Below, in pieces: positions 35,161-44,087 of a stretch of 64,000 nucleotides of DNA. Below the pieces are notes generated by a model. The model was not told the origin of the DNA, ran no database searches, and worked only from the letters and a program-made list of their open reading frames with translations. Both the position numbers and the translations under genes were made by a program. Within the stretch, counting starts at the first letter, position 1; every line of letters starts with the position of its first letter. The stretch covers positions 1,860,001-1,924,000 of the forward strand of contig OZ251484.1 in NCBI GenBank assembly GCA_965242665.1. The letters run 5' to 3'. The stretch is from VXLM01 sp965242665. Its GTDB lineage: Bacteria > Chloroflexota > Dehalococcoidia > Lucifugimonadales > VXLM01.

Positions 35161-35223
35161 TGCATGAAGACCCAACGGCGGCTGCGCTCACTCCCGGCGC
35201 CCATGACGGCGGAAGACGAATTC

Positions 35224-37029
35224 ATGCCAGATCTCAATACAACCGAACTGGACGGCACCATATTCATCAGCGACAACCTGCCGTTCCTCAAGGCGCTGGA
35301 CACGGAGAGCGTCGATCTCATCTGCATCGATCCTCCTTTCGACAAGAACGAGACGTTTAGCGACGAACTGCGTCCCCCGCTCAGCGAAGAGGAGCAGCGC
35401 ATCGAGCAGGAGTTGATGGCCGAATGGGGCGCTTTCGATGAAGAATCCGCATACAAGGCTGGCATCGAGTACCCGGATCAAGACGGTTCGACGGCCAAGT
35501 TCGAGGACATATTCCGCTTCGATCAGGACGTTCACGAGGATTGGATGCAGTCTATCGGGGAGCGGAATCCTGGGTTGGCGCTGCTCATAGAGTCGACGCG
35601 CTACACGCACAGCGACAGCAGGGCAGCCTATATTGCGTTCATGGCGGAACGGATGCTCGAGATCAGGCGGATCTTGAAGCCGACGGGGAGCGTGTATCTG
35701 CACTGCGACGATGCCGCCAACGGATATCTGCGTCAACTCATGGATGCAGTATTCGGAAAGGATAATTTCCGGAATGAGATAGCATGGAAGCGGACGAACG
35801 CCCCGACGGCGTCGGAATATCAGTTCGGGCGTGTCCATGACACGATATTCATGTATGCCAAGAGCGACCAGACGAGAGTGAATCCGGTGTACATCCCATA
35901 CGCCAAGGAATACGTTGACGAGCATTTCAAATTTGAAGATGAGGGCGGGCGGTTCCAAGTGACCCCGCTGACGGCACAGGGGACAAGACGCGGGGACTCG
36001 GGGCGTCCGTGGCGGGGGGTAGACGTCACTGCCAGGGGGCTGCATTGGGCAAGTCCAAGCGCACTGCCCGAGGGCGTAGAGAAGCCAAGAGAGTATGAGG
36101 GAATGACGTCTCAAGAGAAGCTGGATTGGCTCGACGAACGCGGACTCATCTACTGGCCCAAGCAGGGAAGGATGCCGCGGTTCAAGCGTTACTTGTCTAC
36201 GAGCCGGGGGACGCGGGCATCGGACTTCATAACGGATATTCCGGGGCTGCAAGGGGCGTCGATAGAACGCACCGGCTACCCGACGCAAAAGCCCCAGGCC
36301 CTCGCTCTACGCATCATCGAAGCGAGCACCAATCCCGGCGACATCGTCTTGGACTGCTTCGCCGGCTGCGCCTACGTTCCCGTGGCCGCGCAGGTCACAG
36401 GGAGACGGTGGGTCGCCTGCGATATGTCCCCGCGTGCTTGGACGGTCGTCCGCCGCCAATTTCACAAGCATCAGGACTTGGGAATCGTTACGGAGGGGGA
36501 GATCGCCGCAGACGGGGACGGCATGAAGGTGAACCCCAAGCTGGAAACCGCCAACCGAATCATCAAGGTTCGCGGCCCCCATCAACTGCCGATACGTACT
36601 ACGCCGGATGAACAAGACGCCGTGCCGGTACGGATGCTTTCGCGTCCGCGGTACAAGGTCCGCCCGCACGAAAGCGACCAGAAGATTTGGGATGCGTTCG
36701 TAGAGCATTGGGGTTCGGCGTGCTGGTACTGCGGTGCAGAAACGAGGAGAGACCGCAGGGATCTCCAGATCGATCACGTCGAAGCGAACAAGCGCGACGG
36801 CACGAACGACGATTGCTGGAACCGCGCGCTCGCGTGCATTGCGTGCAACAGCGACAAGAGCAACAAGCTCACGCCAGCCGAGACGATCGCAGTCGCGCTG
36901 AAGCAGGGGCGCATCTCGACGTTGGCGCGGAGCAAAGAAGTGAAGGCGACGTTCGCCGCTCGCCGTCAGTGGGCGAAAGACCGATGGGAGAGGGTCAGGC
37001 CAAGGGCAGGTGGAGAGGACGAGGGCTGA
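35224..37029 (+). CDS. Beta-class DNA methyltransferase fused to HNH nuclease domain (A)
   Basis: 601 residues. The catalytic motif IV DPPF stands at residues 36-39 and the SAM-binding motif I DCFAGC at 377-382. This order, with the recognition region between, marks a beta-class amino-methyltransferase (adenine-N6 or cytosine-N4), as in Type III Mod and many Type II enzymes. YLHCD and NEIAWKR are typical accompanying motifs. A complete HNH domain follows: CWYC (500-503), DH (517-518), CIAC (538-541) then NSDKSNK. So one chain may modify and cut DNA. GGAAG precedes the ATG at 35224; the ATG at 35203 has none. No separate endonuclease or helicase gene is adjacent. Confidence 0.88.
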   Translation: MPDLNTTELDGTIFISDNLPFLKALDTESVDLICIDPPFDKNETFSDELRPPLSEEEQRIEQELMAEWGAFDEESAYKAGIEYPDQDGSTAKFEDIFRFDQDVHEDWMQSIGERNPGLALLIESTRYTHSDSRAAYIAFMAERMLEIRRILKPTGSVYLHCDDAANGYLRQLMDAVFGKDNFRNEIAWKRTNAPTASEYQFGRVHDTIFMYAKSDQTRVNPVYIPYAKEYVDEHFKFEDEGGRFQVTPLTAQGTRRGDSGRPWRGVDVTARGLHWASPSALPEGVEKPREYEGMTSQEKLDWLDERGLIYWPKQGRMPRFKRYLSTSRGTRASDFITDIPGLQGASIERTGYPTQKPQALALRIIEASTNPGDIVLDCFAGCAYVPVAAQVTGRRWVACDMSPRAWTVVRRQFHKHQDLGIVTEGEIAADGDGMKVNPKLETANRIIKVRGPHQLPIRTTPDEQDAVPVRMLSRPRYKVRPHESDQKIWDAFVEHWGSACWYCGAETRRDRRDLQIDHVEANKRDGTNDDCWNRALACIACNSDKSNKLTPAETIAVALKQGRISTLARSKEVKATFAARRQWAKDRWERVRPRAGGEDEG

Positions 37030-37088
37030 CTGACGCGGCGGCAATGCTTCTGGGTATACATCCGCCAGCCGCAACCCGTGAACGCAAG

Positions 37089-37097
37089 GTGAGGCTG
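37089..37097 (+). repeat. Left flanking direct repeat of the small inverted-repeat element
   Basis: GTGAGGCTG, identical to 37316-37324 on the other side of the element; probable target-site duplication. Confidence 0.65.
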
Positions 37098-37174
37098 GGT
37101 TCCGTTTACTTTTGCGGCATGACGGCTGGGGGACGGCAACTCTCCAAAGCGGTGCGTCCAATCGCGCAACGGGA

Positions 37175-37198
37175 GATTCCCGCCTACGCGGGAATGAC
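37175..37198 (+). repeat. REP-like palindrome, copy 2
   Basis: GATTCCCGCCTACGCGGGAA followed by TGAC; same family as 14446 and 60424 in the opposite orientation. Confidence 0.75.
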
Positions 37199-37234
37199 CG
37201 AGCTCCGCTTCTTGTTCTTCTTGGCGTTCCGGGA

Positions 37235-37258
37235 GATTCCCGCCTACGCGGGAATGAC
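37235..37258 (+). repeat. REP-like palindrome, copy 3
   Basis: Identical 24-base copy of the one at 37175, exactly 60 bases downstream, inside the MITE-like element. Confidence 0.75.
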
Positions 37259-37321
37259 GGAGAGTCCAACCTTTTGCGGCCTGGGCGCAATCCATGCCGC
37301 AAAAGTAAACGGTAAGTGAGG

Positions 37322-39297
37322 CTGCATCCGTCCTGCGTTGACTTGTGCGGTCGAGCGGTGCACAATACTTCTTGCAGATCCGTTGCGGCCGCTCGAACGC
37401 TGCATGAAGACCCAATAGCGGCTTCGCGCACTCCCTGCGCCCATGACGGTGGAAGGCGAAATCATGCCAGAGCTCAATACAACCGAACTGGACGGCACCA
37501 TATTCATCAGCGACAACCTGCCGTTCCTCAAGGCGCTGGACACGGAGAGCGTCGATCTCATCTGCATCGACCCGCCGTTCGGGAAGAAGCAGACGTTCGT
37601 CGGAAATTTGAATCCGCCTCTGTCCCAAGAAGAGATCCTGATCGAACGAGAGTTGATGGACTCGTGGGGGGCATACGACCCTCAGAGCGCATACGAGATT
37701 GGCTTAGAGTATCCCGACCAGTCGGGTAGGACGGCCAACTTCGAGGATATCTGGGATTTCAGGGTGCGCGTCTATAAAGACTGGTTCGAGAGTCTTCAAG
37801 ACATATGTCCCAGCGCGTACTGGTTGATACAGGCGACGCGCCATACGCACAGCGAGGGCATTGCCGCGTACATCGCATTTATGGTCGAGCGTGTGTTGGA
37901 AATGCGGCGAATCCTGAAGCCGACGGGGAGTATCTATGTACACTGCGACCACACCGCCAACGCATATCTGCGGCAGATGATGGACGCAGTATTTGGCCTG
38001 GATAACTTCTTGAACGAAATCACTTGGCAGCGCGTGGCGACGAAGAAAGGCAACTTGACCAGGGGGCTTGCCAACGATACGGATACGATTCTCCGATACG
38101 GCAAGAACGCCAGCAAGGTCGTTTGGAACGCCGACGCCGTTACTGCCCCCTACGCCCCGGACAACCTGCCTGAGACGATTGCGAAGAAATACACGCACAG
38201 CGATCCCGACGGCAGGCTATGGAGATTGACTGAGATAACCTCCCCGTCTCAAAATTCCGATCCTTCGAAGACGTTCGAGGTCATGGGGGTTACTCGCACG
38301 TGGCGATGGAAACGGGAGAGAATAGAGCAGGAGATAGCCAACGGACGGATCATCCAGATGAGGCCCGGCGCTGTCCCGCGCTACAAGAGATACTTGGATG
38401 AGCAAAGAGGATTGACGATCAACAACCTCTGGACCGACATCAACAACCTCAACTCCATGGCGAGGGAGCGCACCGGTTATCCCACACAGAAGCCCCAGGC
38501 CCTCGCCCGGCGCATCATCGAGATGAGCACCAACCCCGGCGACATCGTCTTGGACTGCTTCGCCGGCTGCGCCTACGTTCCTGTGGCCGCGCAGATCACA
38601 GGGCGGCGATGGATCGCCTGCGATATGTCCCCGCGCGCTTGGACGATCGTCCGCCGCCAATTTCACAAGCATCAGGACTTGGGCATCGTTACGGAGGGGG
38701 AAATCGCCGCAGACGAGAAGGGCGTGAAAGTGAGTCCCAAGCTGGAAACCGCCAACCGAATCATCAAGGTTCGCGGACCGAATCAGCTGCCCGTGAGAAC
38801 CACCGAAGACGTACAGGAACCTCTACCGGCACGGAGGCTTCCTCGGCCTCAATACAAGGTGCGCCCCTATGAGACCGATCAGGAGATATGGGACGCCTTC
38901 GTGGATCAGTACGGTACGTCCTGTTGGTACTGCGGCGCCGAGACGAGAAGAGACCGCAGGGAGCTTCACCTCGATCACATCGAGCCAAACAGCCGTGACG
39001 GCACGAACAATGACTGTTGGAACCGCGCGCTTGCCTGCTCGCCGTGCAACAGCGACAAGAGCAACAAGCTCACGCCAACCGAGACGACCGCATTCGCGCT
39101 GAAGCAGGGGCGCATCTCGACGCTGGCGCGGAGCAAAGAGGTGAAGGCGACGTTCGCCGCTCGCCATCAGTGGGCGAAAGACCGATGGGAGAGGATCAGG
39201 CCGAGGACAGGCGGAGATGACGAGGACTGACTGACGCCGCGGCAATGCTTCTGGTACACATCCGCCAGCCGCAGCCCGTGAACGCAGGGCGAGGCTG
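37322..39297 (+). repeat. Methyltransferase-HNH tandem unit 2
   Basis: Second copy of the unit described at 35083-37097. It begins at the right border of the MITE-like element and ends GAGGCTG just before hisIE. Confidence 0.8.
37464..39230 (+). CDS. Beta-class DNA methyltransferase fused to HNH nuclease domain (B)
   Basis: 588 residues, paralog of the preceding methyltransferase. DPPF is at 36-39, DCFAGC from 364, HNH from 487 (CWYC, LDH, CSPC then NSDKSNK), all intact. The first 39 residues differ from A at one position, and 98 consecutive bases are identical up to the DPPF codons. The last 250 or so residues are about four-fifths identical. Between them, roughly residues 40-340, similarity falls off sharply, where the DNA-recognition part lies. 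So B probably recognises a different site from A. GGAAGG precedes the ATG at 37464. Followed by the unit trailer and then hisIE. Confidence 0.88.
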   Translation: MPELNTTELDGTIFISDNLPFLKALDTESVDLICIDPPFGKKQTFVGNLNPPLSQEEILIERELMDSWGAYDPQSAYEIGLEYPDQSGRTANFEDIWDFRVRVYKDWFESLQDICPSAYWLIQATRHTHSEGIAAYIAFMVERVLEMRRILKPTGSIYVHCDHTANAYLRQMMDAVFGLDNFLNEITWQRVATKKGNLTRGLANDTDTILRYGKNASKVVWNADAVTAPYAPDNLPETIAKKYTHSDPDGRLWRLTEITSPSQNSDPSKTFEVMGVTRTWRWKRERIEQEIANGRIIQMRPGAVPRYKRYLDEQRGLTINNLWTDINNLNSMARERTGYPTQKPQALARRIIEMSTNPGDIVLDCFAGCAYVPVAAQITGRRWIACDMSPRAWTIVRRQFHKHQDLGIVTEGEIAADEKGVKVSPKLETANRIIKVRGPNQLPVRTTEDVQEPLPARRLPRPQYKVRPYETDQEIWDAFVDQYGTSCWYCGAETRRDRRELHLDHIEPNSRDGTNNDCWNRALACSPCNSDKSNKLTPTETTAFALKQGRISTLARSKEVKATFAARHQWAKDRWERIRPRTGGDDED

Positions 39298-39353
39298 TGC
39301 ATCCGACGAATTGAGACAATACGCGCGTCCTCGCGCCGACGGCGAGGACCGCC

Positions 39354-39983
39354 ATGGAAGGAACGAGAATGATCCAACTCGACGAAAAGGGACTCGTGGC
39401 CGCCATCGTACAGGATGACGCCACGGGCAAGGTGCTGATGCTCGGTTACATGAACCCCGAGGCCGTGGAGCGCACCCTCGGCGGCGAGAACGTCTGGTTC
39501 TACAGCCGCAGCCGCGCGACGTTGTGGCTCAAGGGCGAGACGTCCGGCAACTTCCTGAAGGTCAAGTCGCTCCACCTCGATTGCGATGGAGACGCCATCT
39601 TGGTCAAGGCGGATCCCCAGGGTCCGACTTGCCACACGGGAGAATCGTCTTGCTTCTTCACGCCGTTGGACGGCCGGCAGGAATTCTCCGCGCACGATCG
39701 CGGCCCGGGCATCACAGACGAGTTGTTCGCGGTCATCACATCGCGAATGGACGAGATGCCGGAGGGCAGCTATACGGCCGAGTTGTTCGAGCGCGGCGTC
39801 AACCACGTTGCCAAGAAGGTCATCGAGGAAGCAGGAGAGGCGGCCATCGCCGGAGTCACGAGGGATACTGAAGCGCTGGCGTCCGAAGCAGCCGACTTGA
39901 TATACCATACCCTGGCGCTCCTCGCGGCGTCTGGCGTGACGCCCGAGGACGTATGGACGAAGCTCCGGGAGCGGAGGAAGTAG
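39354..39983 (+). CDS. hisI: Bifunctional phosphoribosyl-AMP cyclohydrolase/phosphoribosyl-ATP pyrophosphatase
   Basis: 209 residues, a HisI-HisE fusion that does two early steps of histidine synthesis. The HisI half shows MLGYMNPEAVERTL, WFYSRSRATLWLKGETSGN and the zinc-binding CDGDAILV and CHTGESSCFF. The HisE half shows VIEEAGEAAIAG and the helix EAADLIYHTLALL. Both halves look active. An ATG at 39369 (MIQLDEKG) with GGAAGGA upstream is an equally good start. No other his gene is near; it stands alone after the methyltransferase pair. Confidence 0.93.
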   Translation: MEGTRMIQLDEKGLVAAIVQDDATGKVLMLGYMNPEAVERTLGGENVWFYSRSRATLWLKGETSGNFLKVKSLHLDCDGDAILVKADPQGPTCHTGESSCFFTPLDGRQEFSAHDRGPGITDELFAVITSRMDEMPEGSYTAELFERGVNHVAKKVIEEAGEAAIAGVTRDTEALASEAADLIYHTLALLAASGVTPEDVWTKLRERRK

Positions 39984-40007
39984 ACGAGAGGAACTCGTCT
40001 ACGCTGC

Positions 40008-41048
40008 ATGACAGAGAAGCAATTGTCTCAAGATATTGTCCTGAGCGCCGTCGACCAGTCGCCCCGGCGGAAAGGGGATCCGGCGTCGGAGTCGCTGCGC
40101 GATACGGTTGCGCTGGCGCAGGCCGCGGAGGAGTTTGGATACGCGCGGTACTGGGTCGCGGAGCATCATAACTCGACGTCGTCCACTGGCAACGCGCCGG
40201 AGATACTCATTGGGCAGATCGCGGCGAACACGTCCACGATACGGGTTGGAAGCGGCGGCGTGATGCTGCCGCACTACTCCGCGCTGAAAGTGGCGGAGCA
40301 GTTTCGTACCCTCAACGCCTTCTATCCAGGACGCATCGACCTTGGAGTCGGACGCGCGCCGGGCAGCGACCAACGCACCGCGCTGGCGCTGACCTACCCC
40401 CGTCCCCCCGCGGATGTCAACCGATTTCCTCAGATGGTCTCCGACCTCATCGCCTTCCTCGAGGACGGTTTGTCCGAGGATCATCCCTTCGCCGGAATAA
40501 AGGCGCAGTCCGGACCAACGCCTCCAGACCTGCCGAAGGTATGGCTGCTTGGATCGAGCGATTTCTCCGCGCGGCTTGCGGGGCTGCTCGGGCTGCCCTT
40601 CGCCTTTGCGGACTTCTTCGGCACGACCGGCGAGTACGGCCCAGCCGTGGCTCATCTATACCGAGAGCAGTTCAAGCCATCGAAGTATCTCGACGAGCCG
40701 ATGCTAAACGTTACCGTGCAGGCGCTCTGCGCGCCAACGGACGAGGAGGCGAGCTTCATCGCTTCCAGCCGCAACCTCGCCAAGGCCGCCCAACACCTCG
40801 GACTCAATGACGGACTGTTGCCCCCGGAGGAAGCGGTCGATTACCCTCTAACCGAGGTAGCCAAGCAGTACATCGAAAGCCTCACTCCGGCCTACGTCGA
40901 CGGATCGCCCGAGCGGGTTCGGAGCCGCATCGTCCAACTTGCCGCGGACTACGGCGCTTCCGACGTTGGGATAGTCACCAACTGCTATCACCGCGAACAC
41001 CGCATCCGCTCATACCGACTGATCGCGGATGCATTCCGATCGGCGTGA
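40008..41048 (+). CDS. Luciferase-like (LLM) flavin-dependent oxidoreductase
   Basis: 346 residues of the bacterial luciferase-like monooxygenase family, MsnO8-type subgroup. Seen are the starts of the barrel (AAEEFGYARYWVAEHHN), the flavin-binding VGSGGVMLPHYSALKVAEQF, and GRIDLGVGRAPGSD. A C-terminal PERVRSRIVQLAADYGASDVG is also typical. These enzymes use reduced FMN and oxygen on small organic substrates; the substrate here is unknown. Expansion of such oxidoreductases is a known trait of SAR202-type Chloroflexota. It lies 25 bases after hisIE. Confidence 0.88.
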   Translation: MTEKQLSQDIVLSAVDQSPRRKGDPASESLRDTVALAQAAEEFGYARYWVAEHHNSTSSTGNAPEILIGQIAANTSTIRVGSGGVMLPHYSALKVAEQFRTLNAFYPGRIDLGVGRAPGSDQRTALALTYPRPPADVNRFPQMVSDLIAFLEDGLSEDHPFAGIKAQSGPTPPDLPKVWLLGSSDFSARLAGLLGLPFAFADFFGTTGEYGPAVAHLYREQFKPSKYLDEPMLNVTVQALCAPTDEEASFIASSRNLAKAAQHLGLNDGLLPPEEAVDYPLTEVAKQYIESLTPAYVDGSPERVRSRIVQLAADYGASDVGIVTNCYHREHRIRSYRLIADAFRSA

Positions 41049-41067
41049 TGTACATTCCATCACGGCG

Positions 41068-41307
41068 CTATGCCCCGTCGCCGGGGAGGGTGGTCGAGGA
41101 CGGCACGTCCACTGCCAGGAAGATGACGAACAGCACAGCCAGAATGACGATGACGGCGGCCGTCGCCCACAACCAGCGTCGTGAGCGGAAGCCGATTGCG
41201 CGCCGATGCCTCGCGTTTTCCTCCGCCCGTTCCAGGTCCTCCAATCGACGCCCGTGTTGCTTGGCGCCCTCTTCGACACGCCCTCTGATGTCAGGTATGT
41301 ACGCCAT
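41068..41307 (-). CDS. Small single-helix membrane protein
   Basis: 79 residues. AAGGAGGTG stands before the ATG. An acidic and basic helical N-terminal half (RVEEGAKQHGRRLEDLERAEE) is followed by one membrane helix (WLWATAAVIVILAVLFVIFL) and a short outer tail. The N-terminal half could form a short coiled coil. No family recognised. Confidence 0.65.
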   Translation of the reverse strand: MAYIPDIRGRVEEGAKQHGRRLEDLERAEENARHRRAIGFRSRRWLWATAAVIVILAVLFVIFLAVDVPSSTTLPGDGA

Positions 41308-41545
41308 CGCTGCACCTCCTTACTGGACTCTCAGCGAATTGGAACGGTTCTCGATGGTGGTTGCTGCTATTCTCCTGCTTTCGTCTGCGCGTTCGTAGAT
41401 GCGGGTACTGCCGATTCCTCGCGAATTACTCGCGGGGCGTCCCCTCTCATGCCGATGATAGCACAGGACGACGCGGAGTGCAACTTGCAACGGGGCAGAG
41501 AACGCTGCCTCTCCCCAAAGGTCGTGCAGCCCCGCCGTCCTGCAG

Positions 41546-42271
41546 CTACCTCGGAGGCTGGAGGCGGCCTTCCTCGAGCGCGTGGACGGCGTCGATGATG
41601 AGATTGGTGGCGTACTCGATGCTCATCTCGCTGGTATTGATGACGAAGTGGTAGAGGTTTGGATCATCCGGATCGTCGATGCCGAAGTAACGTTTGTAGT
41701 AGTACGCCCTGGCCTTGTCGCGTGCGACGATCGTCCTCTCTGCGTCGCTCCGCGCCATGCGGTCGATGTCCATTACCCTAGCGACTCGGTCTTCCCATCG
41801 AGCGACCGTTCCCACGCGCAGGGCGGCGGTTGCGTCCTTGAGGATCACCGGACTTCCCCTCCCGATGATGACCACGTTGCCTGTATCGGCGAGGTCGTGG
41901 ATGACCTTGGACATGGCGTCATGGTATTTCTCATCCTCGATCTCGTGCCCTCTGGTGATCGTGGGCTGCGGCAGTTCCTCGAACTCGTCCGTAAGGAGGG
42001 ATACGACGCCGGATCCGAGGTACGGGTCGCCTGCGGCGCCGGATACCGCCGCTCGTTCGAGTATGCGCTGCAACATTCCGGAGAACCGTTCGCCGCGCGA
42101 CGGAGGACGCTCCTCGCGTTCGTGGAGCGCGGCGACCGTAGCGCCGACTTGTCGAGCGGCGTTGGTGAGAATGAGACGGTCTACATAGTCCGCGCCCAGT
42201 CGCTGGGCGATGCCAGGGCCCAGTCTCCGCGCGCCTCCGCCGGTGAGTCCGCTGAGCGTCACGATCGACAT
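41546..42271 (-). CDS. Cytidylate kinase-like protein
   Basis: 241 residues of the cytidylate-kinase-like (AAA_26/CK2) family, a group distinct from Cmk. The phosphate-loop position reads LSGLTGGGARRLG and lacks the classical GxxxxGK[ST], as is common here. VVIIGRGSPVIL and ERTIVARDKARAYYYKRYFG with NLYHFVINTSEMS match the family. Phosphorylation of a nucleotide is not proven for this group. It is a single gene. Confidence 0.75.
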   Translation of the reverse strand: MSIVTLSGLTGGGARRLGPGIAQRLGADYVDRLILTNAARQVGATVAALHEREERPPSRGERFSGMLQRILERAAVSGAAGDPYLGSGVVSLLTDEFEELPQPTITRGHEIEDEKYHDAMSKVIHDLADTGNVVIIGRGSPVILKDATAALRVGTVARWEDRVARVMDIDRMARSDAERTIVARDKARAYYYKRYFGIDDPDDPNLYHFVINTSEMSIEYATNLIIDAVHALEEGRLQPPR

Positions 42272-42407
42272 GTGTCACCTCCCGAACCCCAAATGGTTGC
42301 CTTTCGCTGCCTTGCCCATGGTATCAAATATCGAGAGTGCAAGAGAACCGAATGGAACCTCACTCCGCCTTGGCGCAGGGGTCGAGACCAAGGCCCCATG
42401 CACGGCG

Positions 42408-43970
42408 CTATGGCCTGGCGAGCCGTCTGCGTATACCCAGTATTGCGATCCCGACGACGAACGCCGCGCTCGTGAGGTCGACTGCCCCGGTTGGGTGGAG
42501 CGGGGCAAAGCAGCTCGAGCCTGGCGCGGGCGCAGTCGTGTCTTCCGTGTCGTCCATCCCTTGGGCTGGATCGGGCATGGGTGACGGAGCATCGTCGACG
42601 TTGGACGAGAGCTCTATCGGCGTTGGGGTTGGAGCCGGTTCGGGAGTTGCGGTCGGAGTCGACTCTGCTTGTTGGCTTCCGACGGTTTGGACGCCGGCTT
42701 GCGGGGTCAGGCTGAAGAGGCCGAGAGTCGGCTGCGACACGGCGGTCGGCCTTGCTTGGTCGTTCGACGGCGGCGCATATTCCTTGGCTCCGATGGCGTT
42801 TCTCCAGAGATTCGTCATCACTACCCGGTCGCCTTCGTAGGCGTTCGTAAACGCTTGGTCGAGGTCGTCGCCGCGCTTGATGTAGGAAAGGAACTCCGTC
42901 AGCCTGTTCGGTCCATACCTGCGCACCAGCCATCGGACGATGCTGCGCGCCTGCCCGTAGAAGATGATGATGTCTTCGCCCTTGCCCGGTTGGCCGCGCA
43001 TGAACATTATCGGCAGGACGCGGTCTGTCTGCACGGCGAACTCCAGGGCGATGTCGTACCCGACGGTGGCGTGACCTGCCCGCAGGTTTCCGAACTCTGC
43101 AAGACCTTCGTTGAGCCATGAGGGCATGTTCTGAGCCGTCGGGTTGTACGTCGCGCGGTGAATGATTATGTGGGCGATTTCATGCGCCGTCGTGCCGAGC
43201 GCGTCGCGGCCGCCCGCCTCCACCATGACCACGCCTTCTTGGACGTGCGCTTGACCGTCTATGATGACCCCGTGTCCGATCGCGCCGTATCGCGGGGGGT
43301 ATGCGTCCACAAGCTCGGCTGCGTTGTTGTACATCGTCACTCGAACGGGGTCTTCGTGGACTGCGCCGTAGATTGGGCTGATGATGTCGATCGTGCGCTT
43401 CGATGTGTCCAGCACGTCCATCGCCCGCTTCTCCACCGGGCCGTGGTACGATACCGTGACGATGCCGTCGGTTATATCTTCCCACTCGTACCGCACGTCG
43501 ACGTAGACGAGCTCCTGCGGGTCGGTCTCGATCAGGTTCCCCTCCGAGTCGGTGATCTCAAATCGGTACGTGATGATCGTGCCCGGAGGGATATAGTTGG
43601 ACGAGGTGTTCGTGCGCCAGTAGAGCTCCGCTCTGACTTGCTTCCCCGGCGTCAGATCAGGGGTTCTCCCCCTGCCGCCGATGAATTCTCCGCCTTCATC
43701 GCCCATGTATTCGTACACTCCCCGCACGCGTTGTCCGATCCTCATGCGGAGGGCGATCTGAGTAATGTCGTACTCGCCGCGCGCCTCGATCTTCACGCGG
43801 AATCCGTCTGGAAACTCGCTCGCCGCGCTGGATTCCACTACCTCGATGGGAGAAGACGTAGATTCCTGTGCGGACAAGGGAGCGGATGAGAGCATGAGGG
43901 CTCCTCCCGCAATCAGGAGAAGCAGGGTCGTCCGCCCGATCCATGAGAAGTGAACATTCATTGGAGTCAT
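42408..43970 (-). CDS. Secreted peptidase-MA-like metallopeptidase
   Basis: 520 residues. A signal peptide (TLLLLIAGGALMLSSAPLSA) is followed by a beta-rich N-terminal domain. A gluzincin-type core has HEIAHIIIH, with the third ligand in SWLNEGLAEF, which is the peptidase-MA pattern HExxH plus a downstream Glu. A Pro/Thr/Ser-rich linker (TPTATPEPAPTPTPIE) leads to a C-terminal helix and basic end (GIRRRLARP), so the protein is anchored at the membrane with its catalytic part outside. Similar anchored MA peptidases are frequent in Chloroflexota. Substrate unknown. Confidence 0.8.
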   Translation of the reverse strand: MTPMNVHFSWIGRTTLLLLIAGGALMLSSAPLSAQESTSSPIEVVESSAASEFPDGFRVKIEARGEYDITQIALRMRIGQRVRGVYEYMGDEGGEFIGGRGRTPDLTPGKQVRAELYWRTNTSSNYIPPGTIITYRFEITDSEGNLIETDPQELVYVDVRYEWEDITDGIVTVSYHGPVEKRAMDVLDTSKRTIDIISPIYGAVHEDPVRVTMYNNAAELVDAYPPRYGAIGHGVIIDGQAHVQEGVVMVEAGGRDALGTTAHEIAHIIIHRATYNPTAQNMPSWLNEGLAEFGNLRAGHATVGYDIALEFAVQTDRVLPIMFMRGQPGKGEDIIIFYGQARSIVRWLVRRYGPNRLTEFLSYIKRGDDLDQAFTNAYEGDRVVMTNLWRNAIGAKEYAPPSNDQARPTAVSQPTLGLFSLTPQAGVQTVGSQQAESTPTATPEPAPTPTPIELSSNVDDAPSPMPDPAQGMDDTEDTTAPAPGSSCFAPLHPTGAVDLTSAAFVVGIAILGIRRRLARP

Positions 43971-44087
43971 CCTCGCGTTCGTCCATGCGAGCGCCTCCTG
44001 GCTCCGCGCTCGCAGCGTCTATGGTTCAAGAAACGTTTCGCGGCTGTTTCGGGTTGTCGCGCGCTTCCTCGGGATATACAGGTCGCA

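Larger units (their letters stand above)
35083..37097 (+). repeat. Methyltransferase-HNH tandem unit 1
   Basis: A segment beginning CTGCATCCGTCCTGCG and ending GTGAGGCTG that recurs as unit 2 (37322-39297). About 150 bases of leader, the first 39 codons, the last 250 codons and about 70 bases of trailer are alike; the middle of the gene is not. Confidence 0.8.
37098..37315. mobile_element. MITE-like element with 20-base terminal inverted repeats
   Basis: 218 bases bounded by a 9-base direct repeat GTGAGGCTG. Near its ends stand perfect 20-base inverted repeats: CCGTTTACTTTTGCGGCATG (37102-37121) and its complement (37293-37312). Inside are two REP-like palindromes exactly 60 bases apart. There is no coding capacity. 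The equivalent place after unit 2 reads GAGGCTG and continues without the insert. This fits a non-autonomous transposable element mobilised by a transposase encoded elsewhere. Confidence 0.65.
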
